Shown one piece after another: positions 41,375 through 49,840 of a stretch of DNA of 64,000 bases. Position numbers and translations under genes: made by a program. A model generated the notes under the pieces. That model did no database searches. It was not told the origin of the DNA and was given only the letters and a program-made list of their open reading frames with translations. Each line of letters starts with the position of its first letter. Within the stretch, counting starts at the first letter, position 1. Source of the stretch: Peptoniphilaceae bacterium (lineage in GTDB: Bacteria > Bacillota > Clostridia > Tissierellales > Peptoniphilaceae); the NCBI GenBank assembly GCA_030152565.1, contig JASLJE010000002.1:62001-126000 (forward strand), read 5' to 3'.

Positions 41375-42194
41375 ATTAGAAGAATTTGGACTGGACTTGG
41401 GAACAACTCCAGTGGAAAATATGTTTATAAATACTTATTTATCTCTTGCGACAGGAAATCAATTAAAGGTTTATTTATTTGCCTATGCCCATGCCTATTC
41501 CAAGAGTAGTGAAGAGTTGACCAATGAGATGATTGCATCTCAAATGGACATGACCTTGGAGCAGGTAGAGGATGCCTGGAGTTTTTGGGCTGAATTGGGA
41601 GTGGTTAGCCTGGACGAGGGAAAAGTTACCTTCACCAGCCTAAGAAACCACTATATTAAACAGCTTTTAGAGCAGAAAGAGGCCTATCAAGAAGTTGAAA
41701 TGGCCAGCCAGGAAGAAGTGGCCCAGATGGTAAATAGTCCCTTGACTGAGGAAGAGATGGAAAAAAGTCTTAAACTCAAACAGTTATTTGATAATATAGA
41801 AGACTATATATCAGATGGGGGGCCAGTGAGGATCAAGTTAAAGGACAATGAAATAAACTATATTTCAAACTTTATAGATGAGTTCAACCTGGAGATAGAC
41901 TTTATAAACTATGCCTTTCCCCTAGCTTCAACTACAGTAAATTCTAAAAACCCCTTTTTAATCATGGGGGTAATAAGAAATTGGATCATAGATGGGGCCA
42001 GAGACATGGATAGTTTAAATAAATTAATTGAAGAGAAGTCCAGTCAAAAAGAGGTAAAGAAGCCTAGCAAAAAAACTACTAAACCAAGGGCCAAAAACCT
42101 TAAGGATGATAGGATGACAGTGGAAGAGAGAAAAGAATTTATAAGAAAGAAAATGTCCTATGACATGGACGACCTTCTTCCGAGGAGGGATTAG
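41364..42194 (+). CDS. dnaD: DnaD-domain replication protein
   Basis: Primosome protein that helps load the replicative helicase at origin and restart sites in Firmicutes. A 276-residue protein. The N-terminal half looks like a winged-helix DDBH1 domain (ELTNEMIASQMDMTLEQVE). The DnaD/DDBH2 domain lies at about 140-215, containing NEINYISNFIDEFNLEIDFI and a conserved YxxxIxxxW-like end, VIRNWIIDGARD. The tail is basic, with KKPSKKTTKPRAKN. It overlaps the GNAT gene by 11 nt and abuts dnaI, which fits a joint loading role. Confidence 0.88.
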   Translation: MDYRLEEFGLDLGTTPVENMFINTYLSLATGNQLKVYLFAYAHAYSKSSEELTNEMIASQMDMTLEQVEDAWSFWAELGVVSLDEGKVTFTSLRNHYIKQLLEQKEAYQEVEMASQEEVAQMVNSPLTEEEMEKSLKLKQLFDNIEDYISDGGPVRIKLKDNEINYISNFIDEFNLEIDFINYAFPLASTTVNSKNPFLIMGVIRNWIIDGARDMDSLNKLIEEKSSQKEVKKPSKKTTKPRAKNLKDDRMTVEERKEFIRKKMSYDMDDLLPRRD

Positions 42195-43151
42195 ATGGAT
42201 TATTCAGTTTCTAATATATTGGAAAAAAGAAGGCAGAAAAACAAGAGGGACAGGGACAGGAGGCTTAAAAAAGTCTACAGCCAGGTTCCCAGAATAGAAG
42301 AAATAGATGGAAAGATTCAAAGATTAAATATAGAGTCGGTTAACCTGGTTATAGAAGGTAAGAGTATTGCCTCCCACCAGGGGGAAATAGCCAGACTAAA
42401 TGAAGAAAAAAATAGGCTTTTAGCCCAAAATAGGATAGATAGATCCTATATGGAGGAAAGATACCACTGTAATATATGCAGGGATACAGGCCTGGTAGAT
42501 GGAAGGGCTTGTTCTTGTAGAAAGCAATTAAAGATAGAAAAACTTTACGACTTAAGTTCTATAGACAGTAGGATACAAAGGGAAAACTTTGATAAATTTA
42601 ATCCTGAGCTTTTTAGGAAGCAAAGGATGGCCCAGGAGGAAATATCCCCCTATGAAAATATAATTAAGATCAAGAGAAGTATGGAGTTTTACTGCTCCCA
42701 CTTTGCTGAAGGATCTCCCAACTTATATTTTTATGGACCAGTGGGGACAGGTAAGACCTATATGATAAACTCCATGGCCAAAAGACTTTTAGACAGCGGA
42801 GTGTCGGTGCTTTACCAATCGGCATCAGAACTTACAGAATACCTATCTTCCTATACCTTTATGTATTCAGAAGAAAAAAAGTTAAATAGGGAGAAGGCAG
42901 AATTTATTTACAATGCAGACCTTTTAATAATAGATGATTTGGGGACAGAATTTATAAATGAGTTGACCAAGTCGAATTTATTTGAGGTTATAAACAAGAG
43001 AATAGTAAATGGTAGGACCACCATCATATCGTCTAATATAGCTCCTTACGAGTTGGAGACCTACTATGATGCTAGGATTTATTCTAGGATTATGGGAGAG
43101 TATAGACCATATGAATTTTTCGGTAATGATTTAAGGATGAAGAATTTTTAG
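42195..43151 (+). CDS. dnaI: DnaI/DnaC-type helicase loader
   Basis: AAA+ ATPase that loads DnaB helicase onto DNA. A 318-residue protein with a charged N-terminus, a zinc finger made of Cys92, Cys95, Cys106 and Cys108 (CNICRDTG then ACSC), and a C-terminal ATPase with Walker A YGPVGTGKT (about 180-188), Walker B LLIIDDLGTE and arginine-finger region YSRIMGEYRPYEF. The zinc motif and length match Firmicutes DnaI. The start codon follows directly on the dnaD stop; SD is GAGGAGGG. Confidence 0.93.
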   Translation: MDYSVSNILEKRRQKNKRDRDRRLKKVYSQVPRIEEIDGKIQRLNIESVNLVIEGKSIASHQGEIARLNEEKNRLLAQNRIDRSYMEERYHCNICRDTGLVDGRACSCRKQLKIEKLYDLSSIDSRIQRENFDKFNPELFRKQRMAQEEISPYENIIKIKRSMEFYCSHFAEGSPNLYFYGPVGTGKTYMINSMAKRLLDSGVSVLYQSASELTEYLSSYTFMYSEEKKLNREKAEFIYNADLLIIDDLGTEFINELTKSNLFEVINKRIVNGRTTIISSNIAPYELETYYDARIYSRIMGEYRPYEFFGNDLRMKNF

Positions 43152-43159
43152 GAGAGCTT

Positions 43160-43843
43160 ATGTTTTATCAAACTGCCAAGAAGGAAGAAATTAGGGCCAT
43201 TGAAAAGTATGCTATTGACCAGCTGGGCATTCCCAGCCTGGTGCTTATGGAAAACGCAGCCTTGAAGGTTATAAAAAATATTAACCTGATGAGACGGGAT
43301 ACCTTTGCCATTATTTGTGGAATAGGCAACAATGGGGCAGATGGTCTGGCCATAGCCAGAAACCTAATCAGCCTGGACAAGCAGGTAGACCTTTATATAA
43401 TAGGTGATATAAGAGAGGCCAGTGAGGAATTCAAGCTTAACTATAAAATTTTAAATAAGTTAAATGCAAATATTTATCCCATGGAGACCCTGGGGGATTT
43501 GGAAGATTTTAAAAAGAATATAAATAGGGTTAATACGATAATTGATGCCATTACAGGCCTGGGTTTTACCGGTGGCCTGGAGGGAATGGCTGAGTACATG
43601 ACAGAGATAGTAAATAGGTCTAGGATCTATACCATATCAGTAGACTTGCCCTCAGGTATGGATGGGGATACAGGCCAGGTAAATACCATTGCAATCAACC
43701 CCTCTTTGGTGGTAACATTTCAATATATGAAAAATGGTTTAATTGACAATAAATTATTGAAAGATTGTCAAATAGTGGTAGAATCAATAGGTATACCAAG
43801 ACAGGCTGAAAGACATATTTTAAGACAAAGAGTTAATTTATAG
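43160..43843 (+). CDS. nnrE: NAD(P)H-hydrate epimerase, single domain
   Basis: Repairs damaged NADH/NADPH by interconverting R- and S-hydrates. A 227-residue YjeF-N domain protein with KKEEIRAIEKYAIDQLGIPS, CGIGNNGADGLAIARNL (substrate loop), DAITGLGFTGGLEG and SVDLPSGMDGDTG. In most bacteria it is fused to the ADP-dependent dehydratase, but here the C-terminal dehydratase domain is absent. The protein ends after the epimerase fold, so the dehydratase must be encoded elsewhere or be missing. It sits 8 nt after dnaI and 11 nt before serS. Confidence 0.93.
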   Translation: MFYQTAKKEEIRAIEKYAIDQLGIPSLVLMENAALKVIKNINLMRRDTFAIICGIGNNGADGLAIARNLISLDKQVDLYIIGDIREASEEFKLNYKILNKLNANIYPMETLGDLEDFKKNINRVNTIIDAITGLGFTGGLEGMAEYMTEIVNRSRIYTISVDLPSGMDGDTGQVNTIAINPSLVVTFQYMKNGLIDNKLLKDCQIVVESIGIPRQAERHILRQRVNL

Positions 43844-43854
43844 CGGAGGATATA

Positions 43855-45120
43855 ATGTTAGATATTAAGAGAATTAGAGCGAATAAAGAAGAGGTTAAGG
43901 AAGCCTTAGCCAAGAGAAATGGTCAATTCCCTATAGATGAAGTAATTGAATTAGACGAAGAAAGAAGAAGATTACTTACTGAAATAGAAGCTAAAAAAGC
44001 CCAACAAAACAAGGTTTCTAAAATGATACCTGAACTTAAGAAAAAGGGTGAAGACGTAAGCGCAGTTTTAGCTGAAATGAAGGACATATCCAAGGAGATT
44101 AAGGATATGGATCCTAGGGTAAAAGAAATTGAAGAAGAAGTTCACGCTAAACTATTAGAAATACCAAACACTCCCAACCCACAAGTACCTATAGGTAGGG
44201 ATGACAGTGATAATTTAGAAATTAGAAAGTTTATGGAACCAACTAAATTTGACTTTGAACCTAAGGCTCACTGGGACTTGGGAGCAGATTTAGATATTTT
44301 AGACTTTGAAAGAGCTGCCAAGATAACAGGAGCTAGATTTACCATATTTAAAGGTCTAGGATCCAAGTTGGAAAGGTCTTTAATAGACTTTATGCTTTCC
44401 CTTCATACAGAAGAACACGGCTATACTGAATTAGGTGTACCTTTTATGGTAAATAGAAATGCCATGATAGGAACAGGCCAACTTCCAAAGTTTGAAGAAG
44501 ATATGTTCCACCTACCAGCCAAGGACTATTTCTTAGTACCGACAGCTGAGGTTCCTGTAACCAACTATAGGAAGGAAGAAATCCTAAAAAATGAAGACCT
44601 TCCTCTATACTATACAGCCTATACTCCATGCTTTAGACAAGAGGCAGGATCAGCTGGAAGAGACACTAGGGGCTTGATAAGAAACCACCAATTTGACAAG
44701 GTAGAATTGGTAAAGTTAGCTAGACCAGAAGACTCTTATGAAGAATTAGAAAAATTAACAAGGGATGCTGAAGAAGTTCTACAATTACTAGAAATCCCAT
44801 ATAGGGTTGTAAGACTATGTTCAGGAGACATAGGATTTTCATCAGCCATGACCTATGATATAGAAGTTTGGATGCCGTCCTATGGTAGATATGTGGAAAT
44901 TTCATCTTGTTCCAACTTTGAAGATTTCCAAGCTAGACGTGCCAACCTTAGATTTAGAGATGAAGATGGCAAGGTAAAATATGTTCATACCTTAAACGGT
45001 TCAGGACTAGCTGTAGGAAGAACCTTTGCAGCAGTTCTAGAAAACTATCAAAATGAAGATGGAACTATAACTGTTCCTAAAGCTTTGAGAAAGTACTTTA
45101 AGTCAGATATAATTGGCTAG
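43855..45120 (+). CDS. serS: Seryl-tRNA synthetase
   Basis: Charges tRNA-Ser and tRNA-Sec. The 421-residue protein begins MLDIKRIRANKEEVKEALAK and has the typical long N-terminal coiled coil (about 30-100) for tRNA binding. The class II catalytic domain has motif 2 CFRQEAGSAGRDTRGLIRNH and motif 3 LNGSGLAVGRTFAAVLENYQ. Length is normal. SD GGAGG is 7 nt upstream. It has no T-box leader and appears to be expressed from the upstream replication operon. The lipoprotein gene starts 8 nt after it. Confidence 0.97.
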   Translation: MLDIKRIRANKEEVKEALAKRNGQFPIDEVIELDEERRRLLTEIEAKKAQQNKVSKMIPELKKKGEDVSAVLAEMKDISKEIKDMDPRVKEIEEEVHAKLLEIPNTPNPQVPIGRDDSDNLEIRKFMEPTKFDFEPKAHWDLGADLDILDFERAAKITGARFTIFKGLGSKLERSLIDFMLSLHTEEHGYTELGVPFMVNRNAMIGTGQLPKFEEDMFHLPAKDYFLVPTAEVPVTNYRKEEILKNEDLPLYYTAYTPCFRQEAGSAGRDTRGLIRNHQFDKVELVKLARPEDSYEELEKLTRDAEEVLQLLEIPYRVVRLCSGDIGFSSAMTYDIEVWMPSYGRYVEISSCSNFEDFQARRANLRFRDEDGKVKYVHTLNGSGLAVGRTFAAVLENYQNEDGTITVPKALRKYFKSDIIG

Positions 45121-45128
45121 GAGGATTA

Positions 45129-45731
45129 ATGAAAAAGAAGAGAAAGGTCCTACTAGTTCTACTAGTAGTTGTCTTGTCCCTTAGTTCATGTGCACAAATA
45201 AGAGATTTTATATCTACTACTACAGGTAGTTTGGTAGGGCAGGACTTTAATATACTAGTCTATGATAGCTATGGTAATAATACTATGAAGATGCATGGTT
45301 CTAGGATAAATATTGAGGTCGTAGAAGAGAAGAAAAACAAGGATGAATCCATGGCTAACAGTTCCTCTGTCCTTGAGATAACAGCCAATGGTAGGCAGAT
45401 TCTACAAGTGGGTAATACCATGATATTTGCAGAAAAAGGCCTAGATATGGTAGAGGACTTTCAAATGGAAGAAAATCTAGAGATAAGGCCAGGAGGGAGC
45501 ATTGTTCCCTTTAACAGGTATATCAATGACTTGAAAAATAAGATAGGAGAGGATAAGACCATAGTTATATCCACTCCCATGGGTACGCCAATAGGAGTCT
45601 ACCAGGGAAAAAATGTCTATGTTACAGTTCCTGGAGACCTGCCTAAAATGACCAGGCTTAACATTGATGGCAAGAGCCTTTATATACACAGGGCCAACTA
45701 TCTAATACTCGATTCTAAAATTTTAGACTAA
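45129..45731 (+). CDS. Predicted lipoprotein of the DUF5052 type
   Basis: A 200-residue lipoprotein: signal MKKKRKVLLVLLVVVLSLSS with lipobox SLSSC (lipid Cys21) followed by AQIRDFISTTTGSLVGQDFN. The rest is a beta-rich domain with ILVYDSYGNNTMKMHGS, resembling the DUF5052 lipoproteins of Firmicutes whose function is unknown. SD AGGAGG. It is the last gene of the long operon and is followed by two hairpins including a terminator. A membrane-anchored role outside the cell is all that can be said. The family call is from recollection and not tested. Confidence 0.75.
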   Translation: MKKKRKVLLVLLVVVLSLSSCAQIRDFISTTTGSLVGQDFNILVYDSYGNNTMKMHGSRINIEVVEEKKNKDESMANSSSVLEITANGRQILQVGNTMIFAEKGLDMVEDFQMEENLEIRPGGSIVPFNRYINDLKNKIGEDKTIVISTPMGTPIGVYQGKNVYVTVPGDLPKMTRLNIDGKSLYIHRANYLILDSKILD

Positions 45732-45783
45732 AAGTATTAAAAAAAATTTATATAAAAAGATAAAAGCCATAAAAATTTAGAGG

Positions 45784-45803
45784 CCTTAAAATCAGTTTTA
45801 AGG
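45784..45803 (+). repeat. Inverted repeat after the lipoprotein gene
   Basis: CCTTAAAA (45784-45791), loop TCAG, TTTTAAGG (45796-45803). Without a T-run it is not a terminator alone, but it sits 14 nt before one and may protect the mRNA 3' end. Confidence 0.5.
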
Positions 45804-45816
45804 AAGTTAAACCAGG

Positions 45817-45844
45817 GCACACTACATAATGTAGTGTGCTTTTT
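45817..45844 (+). terminator. Rho-independent terminator before nrdD
   Basis: A 10-bp stem GCACACTACA/TGTAGTGTGC with a TAA loop is followed by five T residues. It ends the long yybS-to-lipoprotein operon. Confidence 0.85.
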
Positions 45845-45852
45845 GATTTGGG

Positions 45853-45905
45853 CCACTATATATATGGTTTTAAATCTTTACAAGAATAGAAAAATATTAT
45901 ATTAT
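45853..45905 (+). promoter_or_regulatory. nrdDG promoter with possible NrdR box
   Basis: TTTACA (45877-45882), 17-nt spacer, TATTAT (45900-45905): a good sigma-A promoter 53 nt before the nrdD start. Just upstream, 45853-45868 (CCACTATATATATGGT) matches the NrdR palindrome ACACTATATATAGTGT at 13 of 16. NrdR represses ribonucleotide reductase genes when dATP is high. The box is a candidate only. Confidence 0.55.
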
Positions 45906-45958
45906 GTAATAGTAGATAAAAGGATAAAGTTAATTACATAGATGAAAGGAAGTATGTC

Positions 45959-48121
45959 ATGGTTAATTTAATTAAGAATGTAATAAAAAGGGATGGAAGA
46001 GTAGTTCCCTTTGACAAGGAAAAGATTATTAGGGCTATAGAAAAGGCTATGAATTCACCAAGTGGAATGTTTGAGCCAGGTATTGCTCTAGATATAGCAA
46101 CAGAAATTGAAGAGTTTGCCAATACAATAAATAAGGATATAACCATCTATCAAATAGAAGATCAGGTTTACTATAAATTGATTCAACACAATAACCCTCA
46201 GACAGCCAAGGCTTATGAAAGCTACAAGGCAGTCCAATCCTATAAGAGACAGATAAATACTACAGATGACAGTATTATCGGCCTACTGAACGATGCAAAT
46301 GAGGAAGTAGCTACAGAAAACTCCAATAAGAACGCCTACATAGTATCAACTCAAAGAGACTTAATTGCGGGAGAAGTATCAAAGGATATAGCCAAGAGAA
46401 AGATCATGCCTACTGATATATTAGAGGCCCATGAAACAGGAGCTATCCACGTTCACGACATGGATTATTTAATTCAACCTATGTTTAACTGTTGTTTAAT
46501 TAATTTAAAAGACATGTTGGACAATGGAACAGTGATCAATGGTAAGATGATTGATTCTCCTAAGTCTTTCCAAGTAGCTTGTACAGTTACTACTCAAATA
46601 ATTGCCCAAGTTGCTTCAGCACAATACGGAGGCCAATCTATAAATGGAATAGATAGGATACTAGCTCCTTATGTTAGAAAATCCTATGACAAGTATTTAT
46701 CCCAAGTTCTAGAAGAACAAAGGGAAATCTACAAGATAGATATAGATATGGAAGCTGCTGAAAGAGTGGCTTGGAAGAGGACTAGAAAAGAGGTAAAAGA
46801 CGGGGTACAAACCATTCAATACCAAATAAATACCCTGATGACCACCAATGGTCAATCACCCTTTGTAACCCTATTTATGCATTTTGAACCAGACTATGAA
46901 TACGCTAAGGAAGCTGCAGCCATCACAGAAGAAATCCTTCTACAAAGATATGAAGGAATTAAAAATGATGCTGGCGTTTATGTAACTCCTGCCTTTCCTA
47001 AGTTGGTTTATGTTTTAGATGAACACAATATCCATGAAGATAGTGACTACTTCTACCTTACTGAATTGGCTGCAAAGTGTACAGCCAAGAGAATGTATCC
47101 AGACTATGTGTCTGCTAAGAAGATGAAGAGTCTTTACCAAGGTAATGTTTTTGCTCCTATGGGATGTAGATCATTCTTATCTCCTTGGAAGGATGAGAAT
47201 GGCAACTATAAGTTTGATGGTAGGTTCAACCAAGGGGTTGTAACCATAAACCTTCCTCAAATAGGTATCTTATCCAATGGGGATGAAGATAAGTTCTTTG
47301 AAATTTTAGACAAGAGATTAAAGATTGTTAGAAAAACCCTAATGATGAGACATGACCTATTAAAGAATGTGACCAGTGATGTGTCACCTATCCACTGGCA
47401 ACACGGCTGTATAGCCAGGTTAAAGCCAGGTGAAAAAATATCTAAGTACTTGGAAAATGGATATTCAACCCTATCAATAGGCTATATAGGTCTTTATGAA
47501 GCATCTAAGTTAGTTAAGGGAGTTTCCAATACCAGTCCTGAAGGCAAGGAGTTTGCCATGAAGGTTTTAGATAGGTTGGTAGAAGCGGCAGATAAGTGGA
47601 AGGAAGAAACAGGCCTAGGCTTTGCAGTCTATGGTACTCCTGCTGAATCCTTGACCAATAGATTCTCCAAGTTGGACAGGACCAGATTTGGTGAAATAAA
47701 GGATATTACAGACAAGGGCTACTATATAAATAGTTATCATGTTGATGTTAGGGAAGAAATTAATGCCTTTGATAAGTTTAAATTTGAGGCAGCCTTCCAA
47801 GACAAGTCTACAGGAGGAGCTATCTCCTATGTGGAAATACCAAATATGAACAATAACCCTGAAGCCATAACTCAAATTATCAAGTTTATGTATGACAATA
47901 TTATGTATGGTGAATTTAATACTAAGTCTGACTACTGCCATGTATGTGGCTTTGATGGTGAGATTGTAGTAAATGATGAAGGGGAATGGGAATGTCCTAA
48001 CTGTAATAATAAGGATAAGTCTAAGTTGACAGTTATTAGAAGAACTTGTGGCTATCTAGGAGAAAACTTCTGGAATGAAGGCCGTACTAAGGAAATAAAT
48101 GCAAGGGTGTTACACATATAA
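45959..48121 (+). CDS. nrdD: Anaerobic ribonucleoside-triphosphate reductase (class III)
   Basis: Makes deoxyribonucleotides without oxygen using a glycyl radical. A 720-residue protein with an N-terminal ATP-cone (about 1-90, VIKRDGRVVPFDKEKIIRAI) for allosteric control, the ten-stranded catalytic barrel, and a C-terminal zinc motif CHVCGFDG...CPNC. The radical site is Gly698 in RRTCGYLGENFWNEGR. The radical is oxygen-sensitive, which fits an anaerobe. SD GAAAGGAAG. It has its own promoter with a possible NrdR box and overlaps nrdG by 1 nt (TAATG). Confidence 0.97.
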   Translation: MVNLIKNVIKRDGRVVPFDKEKIIRAIEKAMNSPSGMFEPGIALDIATEIEEFANTINKDITIYQIEDQVYYKLIQHNNPQTAKAYESYKAVQSYKRQINTTDDSIIGLLNDANEEVATENSNKNAYIVSTQRDLIAGEVSKDIAKRKIMPTDILEAHETGAIHVHDMDYLIQPMFNCCLINLKDMLDNGTVINGKMIDSPKSFQVACTVTTQIIAQVASAQYGGQSINGIDRILAPYVRKSYDKYLSQVLEEQREIYKIDIDMEAAERVAWKRTRKEVKDGVQTIQYQINTLMTTNGQSPFVTLFMHFEPDYEYAKEAAAITEEILLQRYEGIKNDAGVYVTPAFPKLVYVLDEHNIHEDSDYFYLTELAAKCTAKRMYPDYVSAKKMKSLYQGNVFAPMGCRSFLSPWKDENGNYKFDGRFNQGVVTINLPQIGILSNGDEDKFFEILDKRLKIVRKTLMMRHDLLKNVTSDVSPIHWQHGCIARLKPGEKISKYLENGYSTLSIGYIGLYEASKLVKGVSNTSPEGKEFAMKVLDRLVEAADKWKEETGLGFAVYGTPAESLTNRFSKLDRTRFGEIKDITDKGYYINSYHVDVREEINAFDKFKFEAAFQDKSTGGAISYVEIPNMNNNPEAITQIIKFMYDNIMYGEFNTKSDYCHVCGFDGEIVVNDEGEWECPNCNNKDKSKLTVIRRTCGYLGENFWNEGRTKEINARVLHI

Positions 48122-48615
48122 TGAGATACGGACAAATAAGACAATATGACGTAGGCAATGGACCTGGTATCAGGTCAAGTATTTTTGTCACAGGTTGTAG
48201 TCACAAGTGTCCAGGTTGCTTTAATGAAGCCTACCAGGACTTTAGGGCTGGTGATTTGTGGACGGAAAAAGAAACAGACCAGGTTAAAGAATATTTGTCA
48301 GATCCTAATGTTAGGGGGCTGACAATTCTTGGAGGAGAGCCCTTTCAAAATATAGAGGGCTTGGTTAAGCTTCTTAAAAGTCTTAAAGATGATGTGGACA
48401 AGGACGTTTGGATCTATTCAGGCTATAGCTATGAAGATTTAAAAGAAGATCCAGCTGCCCGAGAACTTTTATCCCTTTGTGATGTTCTAGTAGATGGACT
48501 TTTTATAGAAGAAAAAAAGAATTTAAAATTAAAGTTTAGGGGCAGTGAAAATCAAAGAATAATTGATTTAAAAAAGAGTCTAGGCTCTGGCCAGCTAAGC
48601 TTACTAGATATATAG
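48121..48615 (+). CDS. nrdG: Anaerobic ribonucleotide reductase activating protein
   Basis: Radical SAM enzyme that installs the glycyl radical in NrdD. A 164-residue protein with the cluster motif Cys26-x3-Cys30-x2-Cys33 (CSHKCPGC), which holds 4Fe-4S and binds S-adenosylmethionine, then LTILGGEPFQN and a C-terminal half that fits the family. Length is normal. Translationally coupled to nrdD. Confidence 0.96.
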   Translation: MRYGQIRQYDVGNGPGIRSSIFVTGCSHKCPGCFNEAYQDFRAGDLWTEKETDQVKEYLSDPNVRGLTILGGEPFQNIEGLVKLLKSLKDDVDKDVWIYSGYSYEDLKEDPAARELLSLCDVLVDGLFIEEKKNLKLKFRGSENQRIIDLKKSLGSGQLSLLDI

Positions 48616-48636
48616 AGACTCTTAGAGTCTCTTTTT
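48614..48636 (+). terminator. Rho-independent terminator after nrdDG
   Basis: AGAGACTC (48614-48621), loop TTA, GAGTCTCT (48625-48632), then T to 48636. The left arm begins within the nrdG stop codon. Confidence 0.85.
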
Positions 48637-48658
48637 CTTATGGGTAAAAGGGGGAAAT

Positions 48659-49780
48659 ATGAAATTTTTACTTGGACTAGATTCCTTTAAGGGCTGTCTA
48701 AGCTCTAGAGAGTTGGGAGAAATTGGAAGAGATTATTTGGAAGAAAGAGGCCACCAGGCCAGCCTTGTTTTTCTATCTGATGGAGGCGAGGGCCTGGTGG
48801 ATAGTTTAATGGATAACCTGGGGGCCATACTTGTAAAGGATGAGTTTACAGGTCCCTTAGGCTGTCCTATAGAGGCTTCTTATGGATTGACAGATGATTT
48901 GGTTTTAATAGAAAGCGCCAAGATAATTGGCCTGGATTTGGTGGAAAAATCCAGGAGAAATCCTTTGGACACTACCAGCTATGGTCTGGGCCAGGCCATA
49001 AAAAAGGGACTGGACCAGGGAAGAAGAAATTTCCTCCTAGGCCTGGGAGGGTCATCTACCAATGATCTGGGCCTAGGTATGTTAAGGGCCCTAGGCTATA
49101 GATTTTATGATGACAAGGGCCAGGAAGTTGGTATTTATGGCAGAGACTTAGAAAAAATTAGTCTTATAGATGATAAAAAGATAGATAAAAGATTGAAGGA
49201 GGCCAAGTTTACAGTGGCCTGTGATGTTAAAAATCCCCTATGCGGCAGCCTGGGAGCTAGCCAGGTTTATGCCGGTCAAAAGGGGGCCAGTCAAAAAGAA
49301 ATAGAAAAAATGGACGGCTGGTTTAGTAAGTTTGCAAGCCTTATAGAAGAAAACTATGAAATTTTTAATAGGGACTATCCTGGGGTAGGAGCAGCAGGTG
49401 GACTAGGCTATGGCCTAAAGACCTTTCTAGGGGCAGATTTAAAGCCTGGTTTTGACCTGGTAGCTGGACTTTTAGACCTGGAAGAAAAGATAGGAGAGGC
49501 AGACTATGTAATAACAGGTGAAGGCCAGTTAAATGACCAAAGTCTTATGGGCAAGGGGCCTGTAGAGCTGGCCAAGTTGGCGAAAAAACAGGGAAGGCCT
49601 TGTCTAGGCTTTTTTGGCAGCCTAGACTTGGATTTAGAAAAGGTTAATAGTCTGGGCCTAAATGCCTGCTTTACTATCAACCAGGGGCCTATAAGCCTGG
49701 TAGAGGCCATGGATAAGACCAGGGCAGAAGATAACTTTAGGAAAAGTCTAGGCCAGGTGGTAAATCTTTTAGAATTGTAA
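48659..49780 (+). CDS. glxK: Glycerate kinase (GlxK/GarK type)
   Basis: Phosphorylates D-glycerate, feeding serine or sugar-acid breakdown into lower glycolysis. A 373-residue protein with DSFKGCLSSRELGEIGRDYL at the start, FLSDGGEGLVDSLM, GLGGSSTNDLGLGMLRALGY, GVGAAGGLGYGLKTFLGADL and VITGEGQLNDQSLMGKGP, all standard for the class I glycerate kinase fold. SD is GGGGAAA. It stands alone between the nrdG terminator and murG, with no other glyoxylate or glycerate genes. Whether the product is the 2- or 3-phosphate cannot be told. Confidence 0.93.
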   Translation: MKFLLGLDSFKGCLSSRELGEIGRDYLEERGHQASLVFLSDGGEGLVDSLMDNLGAILVKDEFTGPLGCPIEASYGLTDDLVLIESAKIIGLDLVEKSRRNPLDTTSYGLGQAIKKGLDQGRRNFLLGLGGSSTNDLGLGMLRALGYRFYDDKGQEVGIYGRDLEKISLIDDKKIDKRLKEAKFTVACDVKNPLCGSLGASQVYAGQKGASQKEIEKMDGWFSKFASLIEENYEIFNRDYPGVGAAGGLGYGLKTFLGADLKPGFDLVAGLLDLEEKIGEADYVITGEGQLNDQSLMGKGPVELAKLAKKQGRPCLGFFGSLDLDLEKVNSLGLNACFTINQGPISLVEAMDKTRAEDNFRKSLGQVVNLLEL

Positions 49781-49840
49781 TTTTGTTTTATGGCTAAAAA
49801 GGATATAATAGATAAAGAATATAGATAAAGGAATGGGACA

